64,000 nt of DNA from CAVRRZ01 sp963723745 (lineage in GTDB: Bacteria > Actinomycetota > Actinomycetes > Mycobacteriales > Geodermatophilaceae). Below are positions 1 through 8,872 of this stretch, one piece after another. The notes beneath the pieces were generated by a model, which was given only the letters and a program-made list of their open reading frames with translations, searched no databases and was not told where the DNA came from. The stretch's first letter is position 1, and every line of letters starts with the position of its first letter. The position numbers and the translations under genes are program-made. The stretch covers positions 1 through 64,000 of the forward strand of contig CAVRRZ010000002.1 of NCBI GenBank assembly GCA_963723745.1, in the 5' to 3' direction.

Positions 1-95
1 AGCGCGGCCAGCTGGGTCTGCGAGGTGACGTCGTGGGCCTCGATCAGCTCGCGGATGCGGGCCTGGCGCGCCGACCGGGGAAAGGCGGTGGTCAT
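1..95 (-). CDS. argR: Arginine repressor ArgR, N-terminal end (runs off left edge)
   Basis: Only the first 31 codons are present. They read as the winged-helix N-terminus of ArgR, with the sequence RIRELIEAHDVTSQTQLAAL recognisable from the family. ArgR binds ARG boxes with arginine as corepressor. The ATG overlaps the TGA of argF by 4 bases, so it is the last gene visible in the arg operon and probably controls that operon itself. The identification rests on this short segment and on position; the argC-J-B-D-F-R order is common in actinobacteria. Confidence 0.85.
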   Translation of the reverse strand, partial: MTTAFPRSARQARIRELIEAHDVTSQTQLAA

Positions 96-1051
96 CCGGA
101 TCGCTCCAGGAGCCAGGCGAGCAACGCCTTCTGGGCGTGCAGCCGGTTCTCCGCCTCGTCCCAGACGGCGCTCTGCGGTCCGTCGATGACGTCGGCTGCG
201 ATCTCCATGCCCCGGTAGGCGGGCAGGCAGTGCAGGACGACGGCGTCGTCGGCGGCCCGGGCGAGCGCAGTGGCGTCGACGGCGTAGGGCACGAACGGCT
301 CGCCGCGCAGTCCGTACTCCTCCTCCTGCCCCATCGACACCCAGGTGTCGGTGGCCAGCACGTCGGCGCCCTCGACGGCGGTCGCCGGATCGGCGGTCCA
401 GCGCACGGAGCCGCCGGTCTCGGCGGCGATGCGGGCGGCCCGGTCGACGACGGCCGGGTGCGGCCGGTAGTCCTCGGGCGATCCGATCCGCACGTGCATC
501 CCGGCGGTCGCGCCACCGAGCAGGTAGGAGTGCGCCATGTTGTTGGCACCGTCGCCGAGGTAGGTGAGCGTGAGACCGGCGAGCGCGGAGGACCGGTTCG
601 GATGCCGCTCGGCGACGGTCTGCAGGTCGGCCAGGATCTGGCACGGGTGGTAGGCGTCGGTGAGCGCGTTGATCACGGGGACCCGGCTCACCTGCGCCAT
701 GGTGTCGATGCGGTCCTGGCCGAAGGTGCGCCAGACGATGGCCGCGGCCTGCCGGTCGAGCACCCGGGTGGTGTCCTCGACCGGCTCGCCCCGCCCGAGC
801 TGGCTGCCGGCGGCGTCGATGACCAGCGGGTAACCGCCGAGCTCGGCCACGCCCACGGAGAACGACACCCGCGTGCGCGTCGAGGGCTTGTCGAACAGCA
901 CGGCGACGGCGCGCGGCACACCGTTCGGCGCAGCGAGCGGCGTCGGCGCCTCGGCGGTGTGTCGGGTGCGCTTGAGCTCGGCGGCGAGCGCGAGGACCTC
1001 CGCCTGCTCGGCGGGGCTGAGGTCGTCGTCCTGGCGGAAGTGGCGGATCAC
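92..1051 (-). CDS. argF: Ornithine carbamoyltransferase
   Basis: Makes citrulline from ornithine and carbamoyl phosphate in cytoplasmic arginine synthesis. The 319-residue product has the carbamoyl-phosphate loop PSTRTR, the HPCQILADL motif and the C-terminal HCLP ornithine-binding motif, all typical of OTCases; length is normal. I chose the GTG start at 1051 because it overlaps the argD stop in a GTGA and is followed at once by the usual N-terminus (VIRHFRQDDDLSPAEQ). A longer upstream reading of the same frame lies inside argD and is spurious. The stop overlaps the ATG of argR. Confidence 0.95.
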   Translation of the reverse strand: MIRHFRQDDDLSPAEQAEVLALAAELKRTRHTAEAPTPLAAPNGVPRAVAVLFDKPSTRTRVSFSVGVAELGGYPLVIDAAGSQLGRGEPVEDTTRVLDRQAAAIVWRTFGQDRIDTMAQVSRVPVINALTDAYHPCQILADLQTVAERHPNRSSALAGLTLTYLGDGANNMAHSYLLGGATAGMHVRIGSPEDYRPHPAVVDRAARIAAETGGSVRWTADPATAVEGADVLATDTWVSMGQEEEYGLRGEPFVPYAVDATALARAADDAVVLHCLPAYRGMEIAADVIDGPQSAVWDEAENRLHAQKALLAWLLERSG

Positions 1052-2238
1052 GGTGCTGAGTGCTCCATTGCGTTCGAGAGGGCGGCGGGCAGCGCCTCCA
1101 CGAACGCGTCCACCTGCTGATCGGTCAGCACCAACGGCGGGGCGAGCCGGAGGACGTCGGAGGCCACGGCATTGGTGAGGAAACCGGCCGACCGTAGCGA
1201 TGCCTCCAGTGCGGCCGCGGCGGGGGCGGTGAGCACCACCCCGAGCAGCGCTCCCCTGCCCCGGACGCCGCTGACGGCGGGATGACCCAGCGCCTCGATG
1301 CCGGAGCGGAACCGGTGCTCGAGATCCTTGGCCCGCTCGAGCAGGCCCTCGTCCCGGATGGTGTCGATGACGGCGAGGGCCGCCGCCGCGGCGATCGGGT
1401 TGCCCCCGAACGTCGAGCCGTGCGAACCCGCCGTCAACAGGTCGGCCGCGTCGCCGAAGGCCAGCAGCGCCCCCATGGGCAGCCCGCCGCCGAGCGACTT
1501 GGCCAGCGTGACGACGTCCGGGGCGACTCCCTCGGTCTGGTGCAGGAACCACGAACCCGTGCGCCCCATGCCGGTCTGCACCTCGTCGAGCGCGAACAGC
1601 GCGCCGGCGGACGAGGCGGCCGACGCGGCTGCGGCCAGGTAGCCCGCGGGCGGCGACTGCACGCCGCCCTCGCCGAGCATCGGCTCGAGCAGCAGCATCG
1701 CCGTCCGGTCGCCGAGCACGCCGGTCAGCGCGCCGGCGTCCCCGTACGGCACGTGCCGGACGCCGCCGGGCAGCGGCGCGAAGGCGTCGGCCTTGCCCGG
1801 CTGCCCGGTCAGCGCGAGCGCGCCCATGGTGCGGCCGTGGAAGGAGCCCTCGGCGGTGACCACCTCGGGCCGCCCGGTGAGCCGGCTGATCTTGAAGGCG
1901 GCCTCGTTGGCCTCGGCTCCGGAGTTGCAGAAGAAGACCCGGCCCGGGCGGCCGGCCAGCTCGAGCAGCCGCTCGGCCAGCTGCACCCCGGGCTCGTGCA
2001 TGGCCAGGTTGGAGACGTGGCCGAGCCTGCCCGCCTGCTTCGTGATCGCCTCGACCACCTTCGGGTGGGCGTGGCCGAGGATCGTCGTGGCGATGCCGCC
2101 GAGCAGGTCGGTGTACTCGTTCCCGTCGACGTCGCGGACGGTCGCCCCGCTGCCGGACTCCAGCGCCACCGGCGGGGTCCGGTAGTTGCTCATCATCACC
2201 GCCGACCAGCGGCGGGCCAGCTCCTCCGAGTGCGTCAT
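1048..2238 (-). CDS. argD: Acetylornithine aminotransferase
   Basis: PLP enzyme converting N-acetylglutamate semialdehyde to N-acetylornithine. The 396-residue protein has class-III aminotransferase signatures: the SGAEANEAA cofactor-phosphate motif, the LDEVQTGMGRTG segment with the cofactor-contacting aspartate, and the lysine in LAKSLGGGLPMGA that would form the Schiff base. The ATG overlaps the argB stop by 4 bases and its own stop overlaps the argF GTG. The role is clear from context; the enzyme may also serve in lysine synthesis, as it does in some bacteria. Confidence 0.95.
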   Translation of the reverse strand: MTHSEELARRWSAVMMSNYRTPPVALESGSGATVRDVDGNEYTDLLGGIATTILGHAHPKVVEAITKQAGRLGHVSNLAMHEPGVQLAERLLELAGRPGRVFFCNSGAEANEAAFKISRLTGRPEVVTAEGSFHGRTMGALALTGQPGKADAFAPLPGGVRHVPYGDAGALTGVLGDRTAMLLLEPMLGEGGVQSPPAGYLAAAASAASSAGALFALDEVQTGMGRTGSWFLHQTEGVAPDVVTLAKSLGGGLPMGALLAFGDAADLLTAGSHGSTFGGNPIAAAAALAVIDTIRDEGLLERAKDLEHRFRSGIEALGHPAVSGVRGRGALLGVVLTAPAAAALEASLRSAGFLTNAVASDVLRLAPPLVLTDQQVDAFVEALPAALSNAMEHSAP

Positions 2239-3260
2239 GGTGCCGTGCCCTCCTTCTGTGTCGTCACGTGCGGGGCCCCCGGGGCCGGCACGACCATCGT
2301 GCCGGTCCCCTCGGTGGTGAACGTCTCCAGCAGCAGTGCGTGCGGCGTGCGCCCGTCGACCACCGTCGCGCGGCGCACCCCGCCCTCGACGGCGCGCAGG
2401 CAGGCGGCCATCTTCGGGATCATCCCGGCGTCCAGGTGCGGAAGGATCTCGGCCAGCTCACGGGCGTCGATCTGCTGGACGAGCGAGTCCCGGTTGGGCC
2501 AGTCGGCGTAGAGCCCCTCGACGTCGGTGAGCACGACGAGCTTCACCGCTCCCAGCGCCGCGGCCAGCGCGGCCGCCGCCGTGTCGGCGTTGACGTTGTG
2601 CACGACGCCGTCCGCGTCCGGGGCGACGCTGGCGACGACCGGGATGTGCCCGGCCTCGAGCAGCGCGGTGACCGGGGTGACGTCGACGGCGGCGACATCC
2701 CCGACCAGGCCGATGTCCACCGGCTCGCCGTCCACCACCGCCTGCGTGCGGGCGGCGGTGAACAGGCCGCCGTCCTCACCGGACAGGTGCACCGCCATCG
2801 GACCGTGCTGGTTGATCAGGCCGACGATGTCGGGGCCGACCTGGCCGGTCAGCACCATGCGGACGACGTCGATCGTCTCCGGCGTCGTCACCCGCAGACC
2901 GCCGCGGAACTCGCTCTCGATCCCCAGGCGGCCGAGCATCTCGGTGATCTGCGGGCCGCCGCCGTGGACGACGACGGGCAGGATGCCGCAGGTCCGCAGG
3001 AAGACCATGTCCTCCGCGAAGGCCCGGCGGCACTCGTCGTCGACCATGGCGTGGCCGCCGTACTTGATCACGACGACGTTGCCGTGGAACTCCTTGAGCC
3101 ACGGCAACGCGCCGGTGAGGACGGCGACCTTGAGCCGGTCGCCCTCCGGGTCGTTCTTCCGCATGACCCGGCGGGTGCCCACCGTGCGGGGCAGCCGCGG
3201 TTGCGGGGCGGGCTCGGAGATCCGGACGTCGGGCGGTGTCGGGTCCTGGTGCGCGGTCAT
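2235..3260 (-). CDS. argB: Acetylglutamate kinase
   Basis: Phosphorylates N-acetylglutamate, usually the arginine-feedback step. The 341-residue protein is of the amino-acid kinase family, with KYGGHAM near the start of the fold and the VHGGGPQI nucleotide/substrate loop. About 45 residues precede the conserved core, including a proline-rich stretch. Such N-terminal extension is known in arginine-sensitive hexameric kinases, but part of it could be an over-called start. The chosen ATG overlaps the argJ stop by 4 bases, matching the spacing of the other arg genes. Confidence 0.93.
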   Translation of the reverse strand: MTAHQDPTPPDVRISEPAPQPRLPRTVGTRRVMRKNDPEGDRLKVAVLTGALPWLKEFHGNVVVIKYGGHAMVDDECRRAFAEDMVFLRTCGILPVVVHGGGPQITEMLGRLGIESEFRGGLRVTTPETIDVVRMVLTGQVGPDIVGLINQHGPMAVHLSGEDGGLFTAARTQAVVDGEPVDIGLVGDVAAVDVTPVTALLEAGHIPVVASVAPDADGVVHNVNADTAAAALAAALGAVKLVVLTDVEGLYADWPNRDSLVQQIDARELAEILPHLDAGMIPKMAACLRAVEGGVRRATVVDGRTPHALLLETFTTEGTGTMVVPAPGAPHVTTQKEGTAP

Positions 3261-4408
3261 GTGGAGTACGCCGAGTTCTCGTGCACGTAGGCGATGGACA
3301 GGTCGTTGGTCCAGATCGTCGCCTGCTCGCCGCCGGCCTTCAGATCGACGTCGATGGTGATCGCGCGGCCCGAGAGGTCGACGCCCTCGCGCGGGTCGCC
3401 GATCGCGCCGCCGCGGCAGACGGTGACGCCGTTGATGGTGACGTCGACCCGGTCGGGCTCGAACGCCGCGTCGGTGGTGCCGATGGCGGCCAGCACCCGG
3501 CCCCAGTTGGGGTCGTTGCCGAACAGCGCCGTCTTGAGCAGGTTGTTGCGGGCGCAGGCGCGGCCGGCGGTGAGGGCGTCCTCGATCGACGCGGCGTTGC
3601 GCACGGTGATCGCGATGTCCTTGGTGGAGCCCTCGGCGTCGGCGAGCAGTTGCATGGCGAGGTCGGTGGCCGCGGCGGTGAGCGCCTCGGTGAGCTCCTC
3701 GGCGGACGGCGTGACGCCGCTGGCGCCGTTGGCGAGGACGAGGACGGTGTCGTTGGTGGACAGGCAGCCGTCGGAGTCGACCCGCTCGACGCTCACGCCG
3801 GTGGCCTGCTTCAGCGCTGTCTGCAGCACCGCGGCATCGACCTGCGCGTCCGTGGTGAGGACGACGAGCATCGTGGCCAGGCTCGGTGCCAGCATGCCGG
3901 CCCCCTTCGCCATGCCGCCGACGGTCCAGCCCTCCCGCCGCTGCACGGTGGTCTTGGGCACGCTGTCGGTGGTCATGATCGCGCGGGCGGCGTCGGGTCC
4001 GCCGTCCTGGCCGAGCGCCTTCACCGCGGCGGTGACGCCGGCCGTCAGCTTGTCCATCGGCAGCCGGACGCCGATCAGCCCGGTGCTGGCCACGGCGACG
4101 TCGATCGCGCCGAGGCCGAGTGCGGCCGCGGCGTGCTCGGCGGTGGCGTGGGTGTCCTGGAAGCCCTCAGCGCCGGTGCAGGCGTTGGCTCCGCCGGAGT
4201 TGAGGACGACCGCCCGCGCCCGCTGCCCGGCGAGCACCTGCCGGCTCCAGAGCACGGGCGCGGCCGGGAAGCGGTTGGTGGTGAACACGGCCGCAGCGGC
4301 GTCGTCCGGCCCGTCGTTGACGACGACGGCGACGTCCGGGTCACCGGAGGACTTCAGCCCGGCGGCGACCCCGGCGGCGCGGAAGCCCTTCGGGGCGGTG
4401 ACGCTCAC
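3257..4408 (-). CDS. argJ: Bifunctional ornithine acetyltransferase / N-acetylglutamate synthase
   Basis: Transfers acetyl from N-acetylornithine to glutamate, closing the acetyl cycle. The 383-residue product contains KGAGMLAPSLATML. The Ala-Thr inside ATML is the family's autoproteolysis site, with the threonine becoming the N-terminal nucleophile of the beta chain. The GTG start at 4408 overlaps the argC stop (GTGA) and gives the normal N-terminus VSVTAPKGFRAAG. A longer in-frame reading upstream lies in argC and is ignored. The stop overlaps the argB ATG. Confidence 0.95.
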   Translation of the reverse strand: MSVTAPKGFRAAGVAAGLKSSGDPDVAVVVNDGPDDAAAAVFTTNRFPAAPVLWSRQVLAGQRARAVVLNSGGANACTGAEGFQDTHATAEHAAAALGLGAIDVAVASTGLIGVRLPMDKLTAGVTAAVKALGQDGGPDAARAIMTTDSVPKTTVQRREGWTVGGMAKGAGMLAPSLATMLVVLTTDAQVDAAVLQTALKQATGVSVERVDSDGCLSTNDTVLVLANGASGVTPSAEELTEALTAAATDLAMQLLADAEGSTKDIAITVRNAASIEDALTAGRACARNNLLKTALFGNDPNWGRVLAAIGTTDAAFEPDRVDVTINGVTVCRGGAIGDPREGVDLSGRAITIDVDLKAGGEQATIWTNDLSIAYVHENSAYST

Positions 4409-5442
4409 GGCGCCACCCCCACGAGGGGCAGGCCAGTGGTCTCGGGGAGGCCCAGGGCGAGGTTGGCGCACTGGAGAGCCGCTCCCCCGGTGCCCTTGGT
4501 CAGGTTGTCGACGGCGGCGACCACCACCAGGCGACCGGCGCCCGGGTCGACGGCGACCTGCAGGGCGACGGTGTTCGCGCCCAGCACCGCGGCGGTGGTG
4601 GGCCACTGCCCCTCGGGCAGGAGATGCACGAACGGCTCGTCGCCGTAGGCCTTCTCGTACGCGGCCCGGGCGGCAGCCCCGTCGACGCCGGGGGCGAGCT
4701 TCGCCGAGCAGGTGGCGAGGATGCCCCGGCTCATCGGCACGAGGGTCGGGGTGAAGCTGACGCCCACCGGACCGCCCGCTGCCTGCGAGAGGGTCTGCAC
4801 CATCTCGGGCGTGTGCCGGTGCACCCCGCCGACGCCGTAGGCGCTGGCCGAGCCCATCACCTCGCTGCCGAGCAGGTGCGGCTTGGCGGACTTGCCGGCG
4901 CCGCTGGTGCCGCTGGCGGCGACCACGACGACCTCGGGCTCGACCAGCCCCGCGGCGAGCGCGGGGGCCATGGCCAGCGTCACCGACGTCGGGTAGCAGC
5001 CCGGAACGGCGATCCGCCGGGCGTGCTCGAGCTTCTCCCGCTGGCCGGGCAGCTCGGGCAGGCCATAGGGCCAGCTGCCGGAGTGCTCACCGCCGTACCA
5101 GCGCGCCCAGGCGGCGGGGTCGGCCAGCCGGTGGTCGGCACCGCAGTCGATGACCAGCGTCTCGTCGGGCAGCTGCGCGGCGATGGCGGCCGACTCGCCG
5201 TGCGGCAGCGCCAGGACGACGACGTCGTATCCGGCCAGGCTGCCCGCGTCGCTGGGCTGCACGATCATGTCCCCGAACGGCAGCAGGTGCGGCTGCAGCT
5301 CGCCCAGACGTCGTCCGGCACTCGAGTTCGCGTGCACCCCGGTCAGCCGGAGGTTCGGATGTCCGGCGAGCAGCCGGCACACCTCTCCCCCGGCGTATCC
5401 CGTGGCGCCGGTGACACCGACCGTCCACGTCCGCCCATTCAT
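4405..5442 (-). CDS. argC: N-acetyl-gamma-glutamyl-phosphate reductase
   Basis: NADPH-dependent third step of arginine synthesis and first gene of the operon. The protein has the dinucleotide motif GVTGATGYAGGE directly after the start and the active-site cysteine in VPGCYPTS. The frame could begin 10 codons earlier at 5472, but that stretch overlaps the palindromic ARG-box-like sequences and is not typical ArgC. I therefore take the ATG at 5442 (345 residues). No clear Shine-Dalgarno precedes it, so the mRNA may be leaderless or have a very short leader. Confidence 0.93.
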   Translation of the reverse strand: MNGRTWTVGVTGATGYAGGEVCRLLAGHPNLRLTGVHANSSAGRRLGELQPHLLPFGDMIVQPSDAGSLAGYDVVVLALPHGESAAIAAQLPDETLVIDCGADHRLADPAAWARWYGGEHSGSWPYGLPELPGQREKLEHARRIAVPGCYPTSVTLAMAPALAAGLVEPEVVVVAASGTSGAGKSAKPHLLGSEVMGSASAYGVGGVHRHTPEMVQTLSQAAGGPVGVSFTPTLVPMSRGILATCSAKLAPGVDGAAARAAYEKAYGDEPFVHLLPEGQWPTTAAVLGANTVALQVAVDPGAGRLVVVAAVDNLTKGTGGAALQCANLALGLPETTGLPLVGVAP

Positions 5443-5483
5443 CACAATGCATGACCATACACGGCCATGCATGATCGCTCACG
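5443..5483 (-). promoter_or_regulatory. Candidate tandem ARG boxes (ArgR operator) before argC
   Basis: Two copies of a motif containing ATGCATG (5447-5453 and 5467-5473), each followed or preceded by CCAT/GATC-type half-sites, lie directly upstream of argC. They resemble the actinobacterial ARG box (CATGCAT-type core, about 18 bp, usually in pairs). The operon encodes its own ArgR, so autoregulation is expected. This is read by eye; box borders are approximate. Confidence 0.6.
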
Positions 5484-5520
5484 CCCGGTGGCCCCCAGGT
5501 CAATGCCCGGTGGTCACCCA

Positions 5521-5579
5521 GGCAATGGAAGCTTTACCTACGTGCTGCGGTCCAGGACGTAGGTAAAGCTTCCATTGCC
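5521..5579. terminator. Perfect 23-bp inverted repeat with 13-nt loop (terminator or repeat element)
   Basis: The arms at 5521-5543 and 5557-5579 are perfectly complementary over 23 bases and enclose a 13-base loop. It begins 5 bases after the stop of the SDR gene ending at 5585, in the direction of transcription, and lies before the argC operators. It could terminate the pheS-pheT-SDR transcript and insulate argC. There is no T-run on either side, and the arms, containing AAGCTT, are more AT-rich than the surroundings, so a dispersed palindromic element is an alternative. Confidence 0.55.
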
Positions 5580-5584
5580 CGGGG

Positions 5585-6388
5585 TCAGGCGAGGGGGTCG
5601 GTGGGCCCGTAGGGCTGCAGGCGCAGCTGCCGAGCGGCGTCGTCCGGGGTGATCCTGCGGACGACGTCCAGCACGTCGGTGTCGACGCGCAGGAACCGGC
5701 CCGACCACGCGTCGAGCTCGCCCGCGGCGATGGCAGCGACGTACTCGACCAGCTGCTCCGGCGAGGTCCAGTCGGTCCGCCCCTCCCAGATCGGCATCGA
5801 CCGGGTCATCGGGGTGTCGAACACGCCGGGCGCGAGATCGAAGACCCGGACGTCGCTGCCCTCGAGCGCGCCGGCCAGCGCCTCGGTCATCCGCATCAGC
5901 CCGGTCTTGGCCACCGAGTAGGCCGAGTAGGCCGGTCGGGCCCGGGTGCTGTTGCCGCTGCCGATGTTGACACCCGGCCCTGGTTGCGCAGCAGCATCCA
6001 CGGGACGACCGCCCGGCTGACGCAGGAATGCCCCGCGCACGTGGCTGGACACCACGTCCCACCACTGGTCGGGGTCGGCCTCCCACAACGGCACCTCGGC
6101 CGCGTCGACCAGGCCCGCGTTGTTGACCAGCAGGTCGACGTTGCCGAGCCGCTCGACCACCTCCGCGACGGCGGCGTCCACCGCCGCCCGGTCGGTGACG
6201 TCGGCGGCTACGGCCAGCGTGCGGGCGCCGGTGTCGTCGGCGATCTCGTCCATCGCCGCCCGCAGCTTGTCCTCGCTGCGCGCGAGCCCGGCCACCGCCA
6301 TCCCGCGGGCGGCCAGACCCTCCGCGAGGTGCCGGCCGATCCCGCTGGAGGCCCCGGTGACGAGCGCGACCCCGCCGAGCTCAGGCAC
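5585..6388 (-). CDS. Short-chain dehydrogenase/reductase (frame disturbed once)
   Basis: Classical SDR: the cofactor motif TGASSGIG at the N-terminus, the NNAG motif (LLVNNAG), catalytic Tyr/Lys in YSAYSVAKTG, and the PG motif after it. The substrate is not predictable. The GTG start lies 2 bases after the pheT stop. Between about 5965 and 6035 the frame is abnormal: one extra base after the codons for GAFL and one missing base before VNIGSG compensate each other. Correcting both gives a normal VSRAVVPWMLLRNQGRV segment. It is probably cotranscribed with pheS-pheT. Confidence 0.8.
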   Translation of the reverse strand: MPELGGVALVTGASSGIGRHLAEGLAARGMAVAGLARSEDKLRAAMDEIADDTGARTLAVAADVTDRAAVDAAVAEVVERLGNVDLLVNNAGLVDAAEVPLWEADPDQWWDVVSSHVRGAFLRQPGGRPVDAAAQPGPGVNIGSGNSTRARPAYSAYSVAKTGLMRMTEALAGALEGSDVRVFDLAPGVFDTPMTRSMPIWEGRTDWTSPEQLVEYVAAIAAGELDAWSGRFLRVDTDVLDVVRRITPDDAARQLRLQPYGPTDPLA

Positions 6389-8872
6389 GCAGCACCGCGC
6401 CGGTCGCACGCCCGGCCGCTTCGACCGCCGCGTTGAACGCCTGTGCCGCTTCCTCGCCGGTCAGCGTGCGGTCCGGCGCCCGGAAGGTCAGCGCGTACGC
6501 CAGCGACTTCGAGCCCTCGGGTACCGGGGCGCCGGTGTAGACGTCGAAGAGCCGCAGGTCCTCCAGCAGGTCGCCGGCGCCCTCGGCCAGTGCGGCGCGC
6601 ACCTCGGCCTCGGGCCGGTCGGCCGCCACCACCAGGGCGACGTCCATGTGCACCGGCGGGAAGGTGGAGATGCGCGGCGCGACCGGCACCTCCGCAGGCG
6701 GCAGCGCGTCGACGTCGAGCTCCATGACGGACGTGCGGGGCGGCAGGTCCAGCGCGGCGCACACCCGCGGGTGCAGCTCCCCTGCATGTCCCACGACACG
6801 GGGGCCGACATCCGGAATGTCCACCAGCAGCTCCGCGCACCGACCGGGGTGCCACGGGGCCCGCTCCCCCGCCCGCACGGTCAGTTCCACACCGGCCGCT
6901 GCCGCGACCCGGCGAGCGGCCTCCACCGCGTCGGCCCACACCGCCGGCCGGCCCGGTCCCCACCAGCCGCGCGGCTCCCGGTTGCCGGCCAGCGCCACGG
7001 CCACGTGCCATGGCTGGTCGGGCACGGCGGCGTACAGCGCCGCCACGGTGGCGTCGTCCGGACGGCGGTCGACGCCGGGCAGCGGGGCGGGCGGGCGCTC
7101 ACCGCCGCGGAACACCGCCCCGTGCTCGAACAGCGCGAGGTCGCGCTGCCCGCGGGACAGGTTGCGGTGCAGGGTCGCCAGGAGTCCGGGCAGCAGCGTC
7201 GTCCGCAGCGAGGGCTCCTCCTCCGACAGCGGGTTGCGGACGGTGACCATGCGGCGGCGCTCGTCGTCGTCGGCCAGGCCGAGCGCGTCCAGCGCCGGCG
7301 TCCCGAGGAACGGGTAGGCCGGCGCCTCGACGTAGCCGGCCTCGGCGAGCGCGCGGCCGATGCTGCGGCGCCGTCGCTGGGTGTCGCCCAACCCCCGGCC
7401 GCTGGGTGCCGTCGGCAGCACCGAGGGGATGTCGTCGTAGCCGGCGAGGCGGACGACCTCCTCGACCAGGTCGGCCGGATCGGTGAGGTCGGGGCGCCAG
7501 GACGGCGGGGTGACCGAGAGCATCTCGGTGTCGGCGGTCATGACGCAGCCGACGGCGTCGAGCAGCTCGACCACCTTGCGCGCGTCGTAGTCGACGCCCG
7601 CCGTCCGCCCCGGCCGGGCCGGGTCGAGCGGGATCGGCTCGCGGGGCACGCGGGTGTCGACGTCCACCAGGCCGCCGACGACGCGGGCGCCGCCGTACTC
7701 GGCGAGCAGCTCGGCGGCCCGCGCCAGCGCGACGAGGGTCATCTCCGGGTCGACGCCGCGCTCGAACCGCTTGGCGGCCTCGCTGGGCAGCCGGTGCCGG
7801 CGCGCCGTCCGGGCGACGCCGGTCGGCTCCCAGTGCGCGGCCTCGAGCAGCACGTTCGACGTGCCCGTCGCCGATCTCGGTCGACGCCCCGCCCATCACC
7901 GCGGCGAGCCCGATCGGGCCGGACTCGTCGGTGATCAGCAGGTCGTCGGCCGACAGCGTCCGGGCCACGCCGTCCAGGGTGGTCAGCTTCTCGCCCTCGC
8001 GGGCCAGGCGGACGGTGATCGGGCCGCGTGACCGCGTCGCGGTCGAAGGCGTGCATCGGCTGGCCGAGCTCGAGCATCACGTAGTTGGTGACGTCGACGG
8101 CCAGCGAGATGCTGCGGACGCCGGCCTGCGGCCAGGCGGCGGCGCATCCACCAGGGGCTCGGCGCGGTGGGGTCGAGCCCCTCCATGCGCGAGCATGGCA
8201 GAAGCGGTCGCAGCGCTCGGGGTCGGCGACGGTGACCGTGCCAGGCCGGCTCGCCGGACCAGGCCGGCGGCGTGACGCGCCCGGGTCGCGCCACGGCGAC
8301 GGCCAGGCCGGTGCCCAGCTCGCGGGCGATGCCGCGCATCGACAGGCAGTAGCCGCGGTCGGGGGTGATGGCCAGCTCGATGACGACGTCGTCGAGGCCG
8401 ACCACAGGACCGCGCCGGCGTCCCGGGCTCGGGGCCGTCGTCGCCGTGCGCGAGCACCAGGATGCCGGCGTGGTCCTCGCCGACGCCGAGCTCGCGGACC
8501 GAGCAGATCATCCCGTCGGAGACGCGGTCGTAGGTCGTGCGCGCGGCGATCGCGAACCCGCCGGGCAGCACCGCACCGGGCAGGGCGACCACGACCGAGT
8601 CGCCGACGGCGAAGTTGCGTGGCGCCGCAGACGATGCCCCGCGGCTCGGCCCTCCCCGACGTCGACCTGGCAGTAGCGGATCGGCTTCTTGAAGCCGGTC
8701 AGCTCCTCGATCTCGAGCACCCGGCCGACGACGAGCGGGCCGGTGACCTCCTCGGGCCGGTGGATCTCCTCGACCTCGAGGCCGAGGCGCACGAACGCGG
8801 CGTCGAGGTCCTCGACCGTGGTCCCGCGGGGATGTCGACGTACTCGGCCAGCCAGCCGATGGGGACCCGCAT
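6381..8872 (-). CDS. pheT: Phenylalanyl-tRNA synthetase beta subunit, frame broken several times
   Basis: The product charges tRNA-Phe as an alpha2-beta2 enzyme with PheS. From the ATG at 8872 it reads MRVPIGWLAEYVDI; the clean C-terminal 490 codons (6381-7853) include the B5/core region and the terminal anticodon-binding (FDX-ACB) domain (PPVHMDVALVV onward). Between 7853 and 8872 the reading shifts at least six times, while each frame in turn encodes recognisable PheT (TVEDLDAAFVRLGLEVEEI, YCQVDVGEG, ITPDRGYCLSMRGIARELG). Total span matches a normal protein of about 830 residues. As the gene is essential, sequence errors are more likely than decay. The ATG directly follows the pheS stop. 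Confidence 0.85.
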
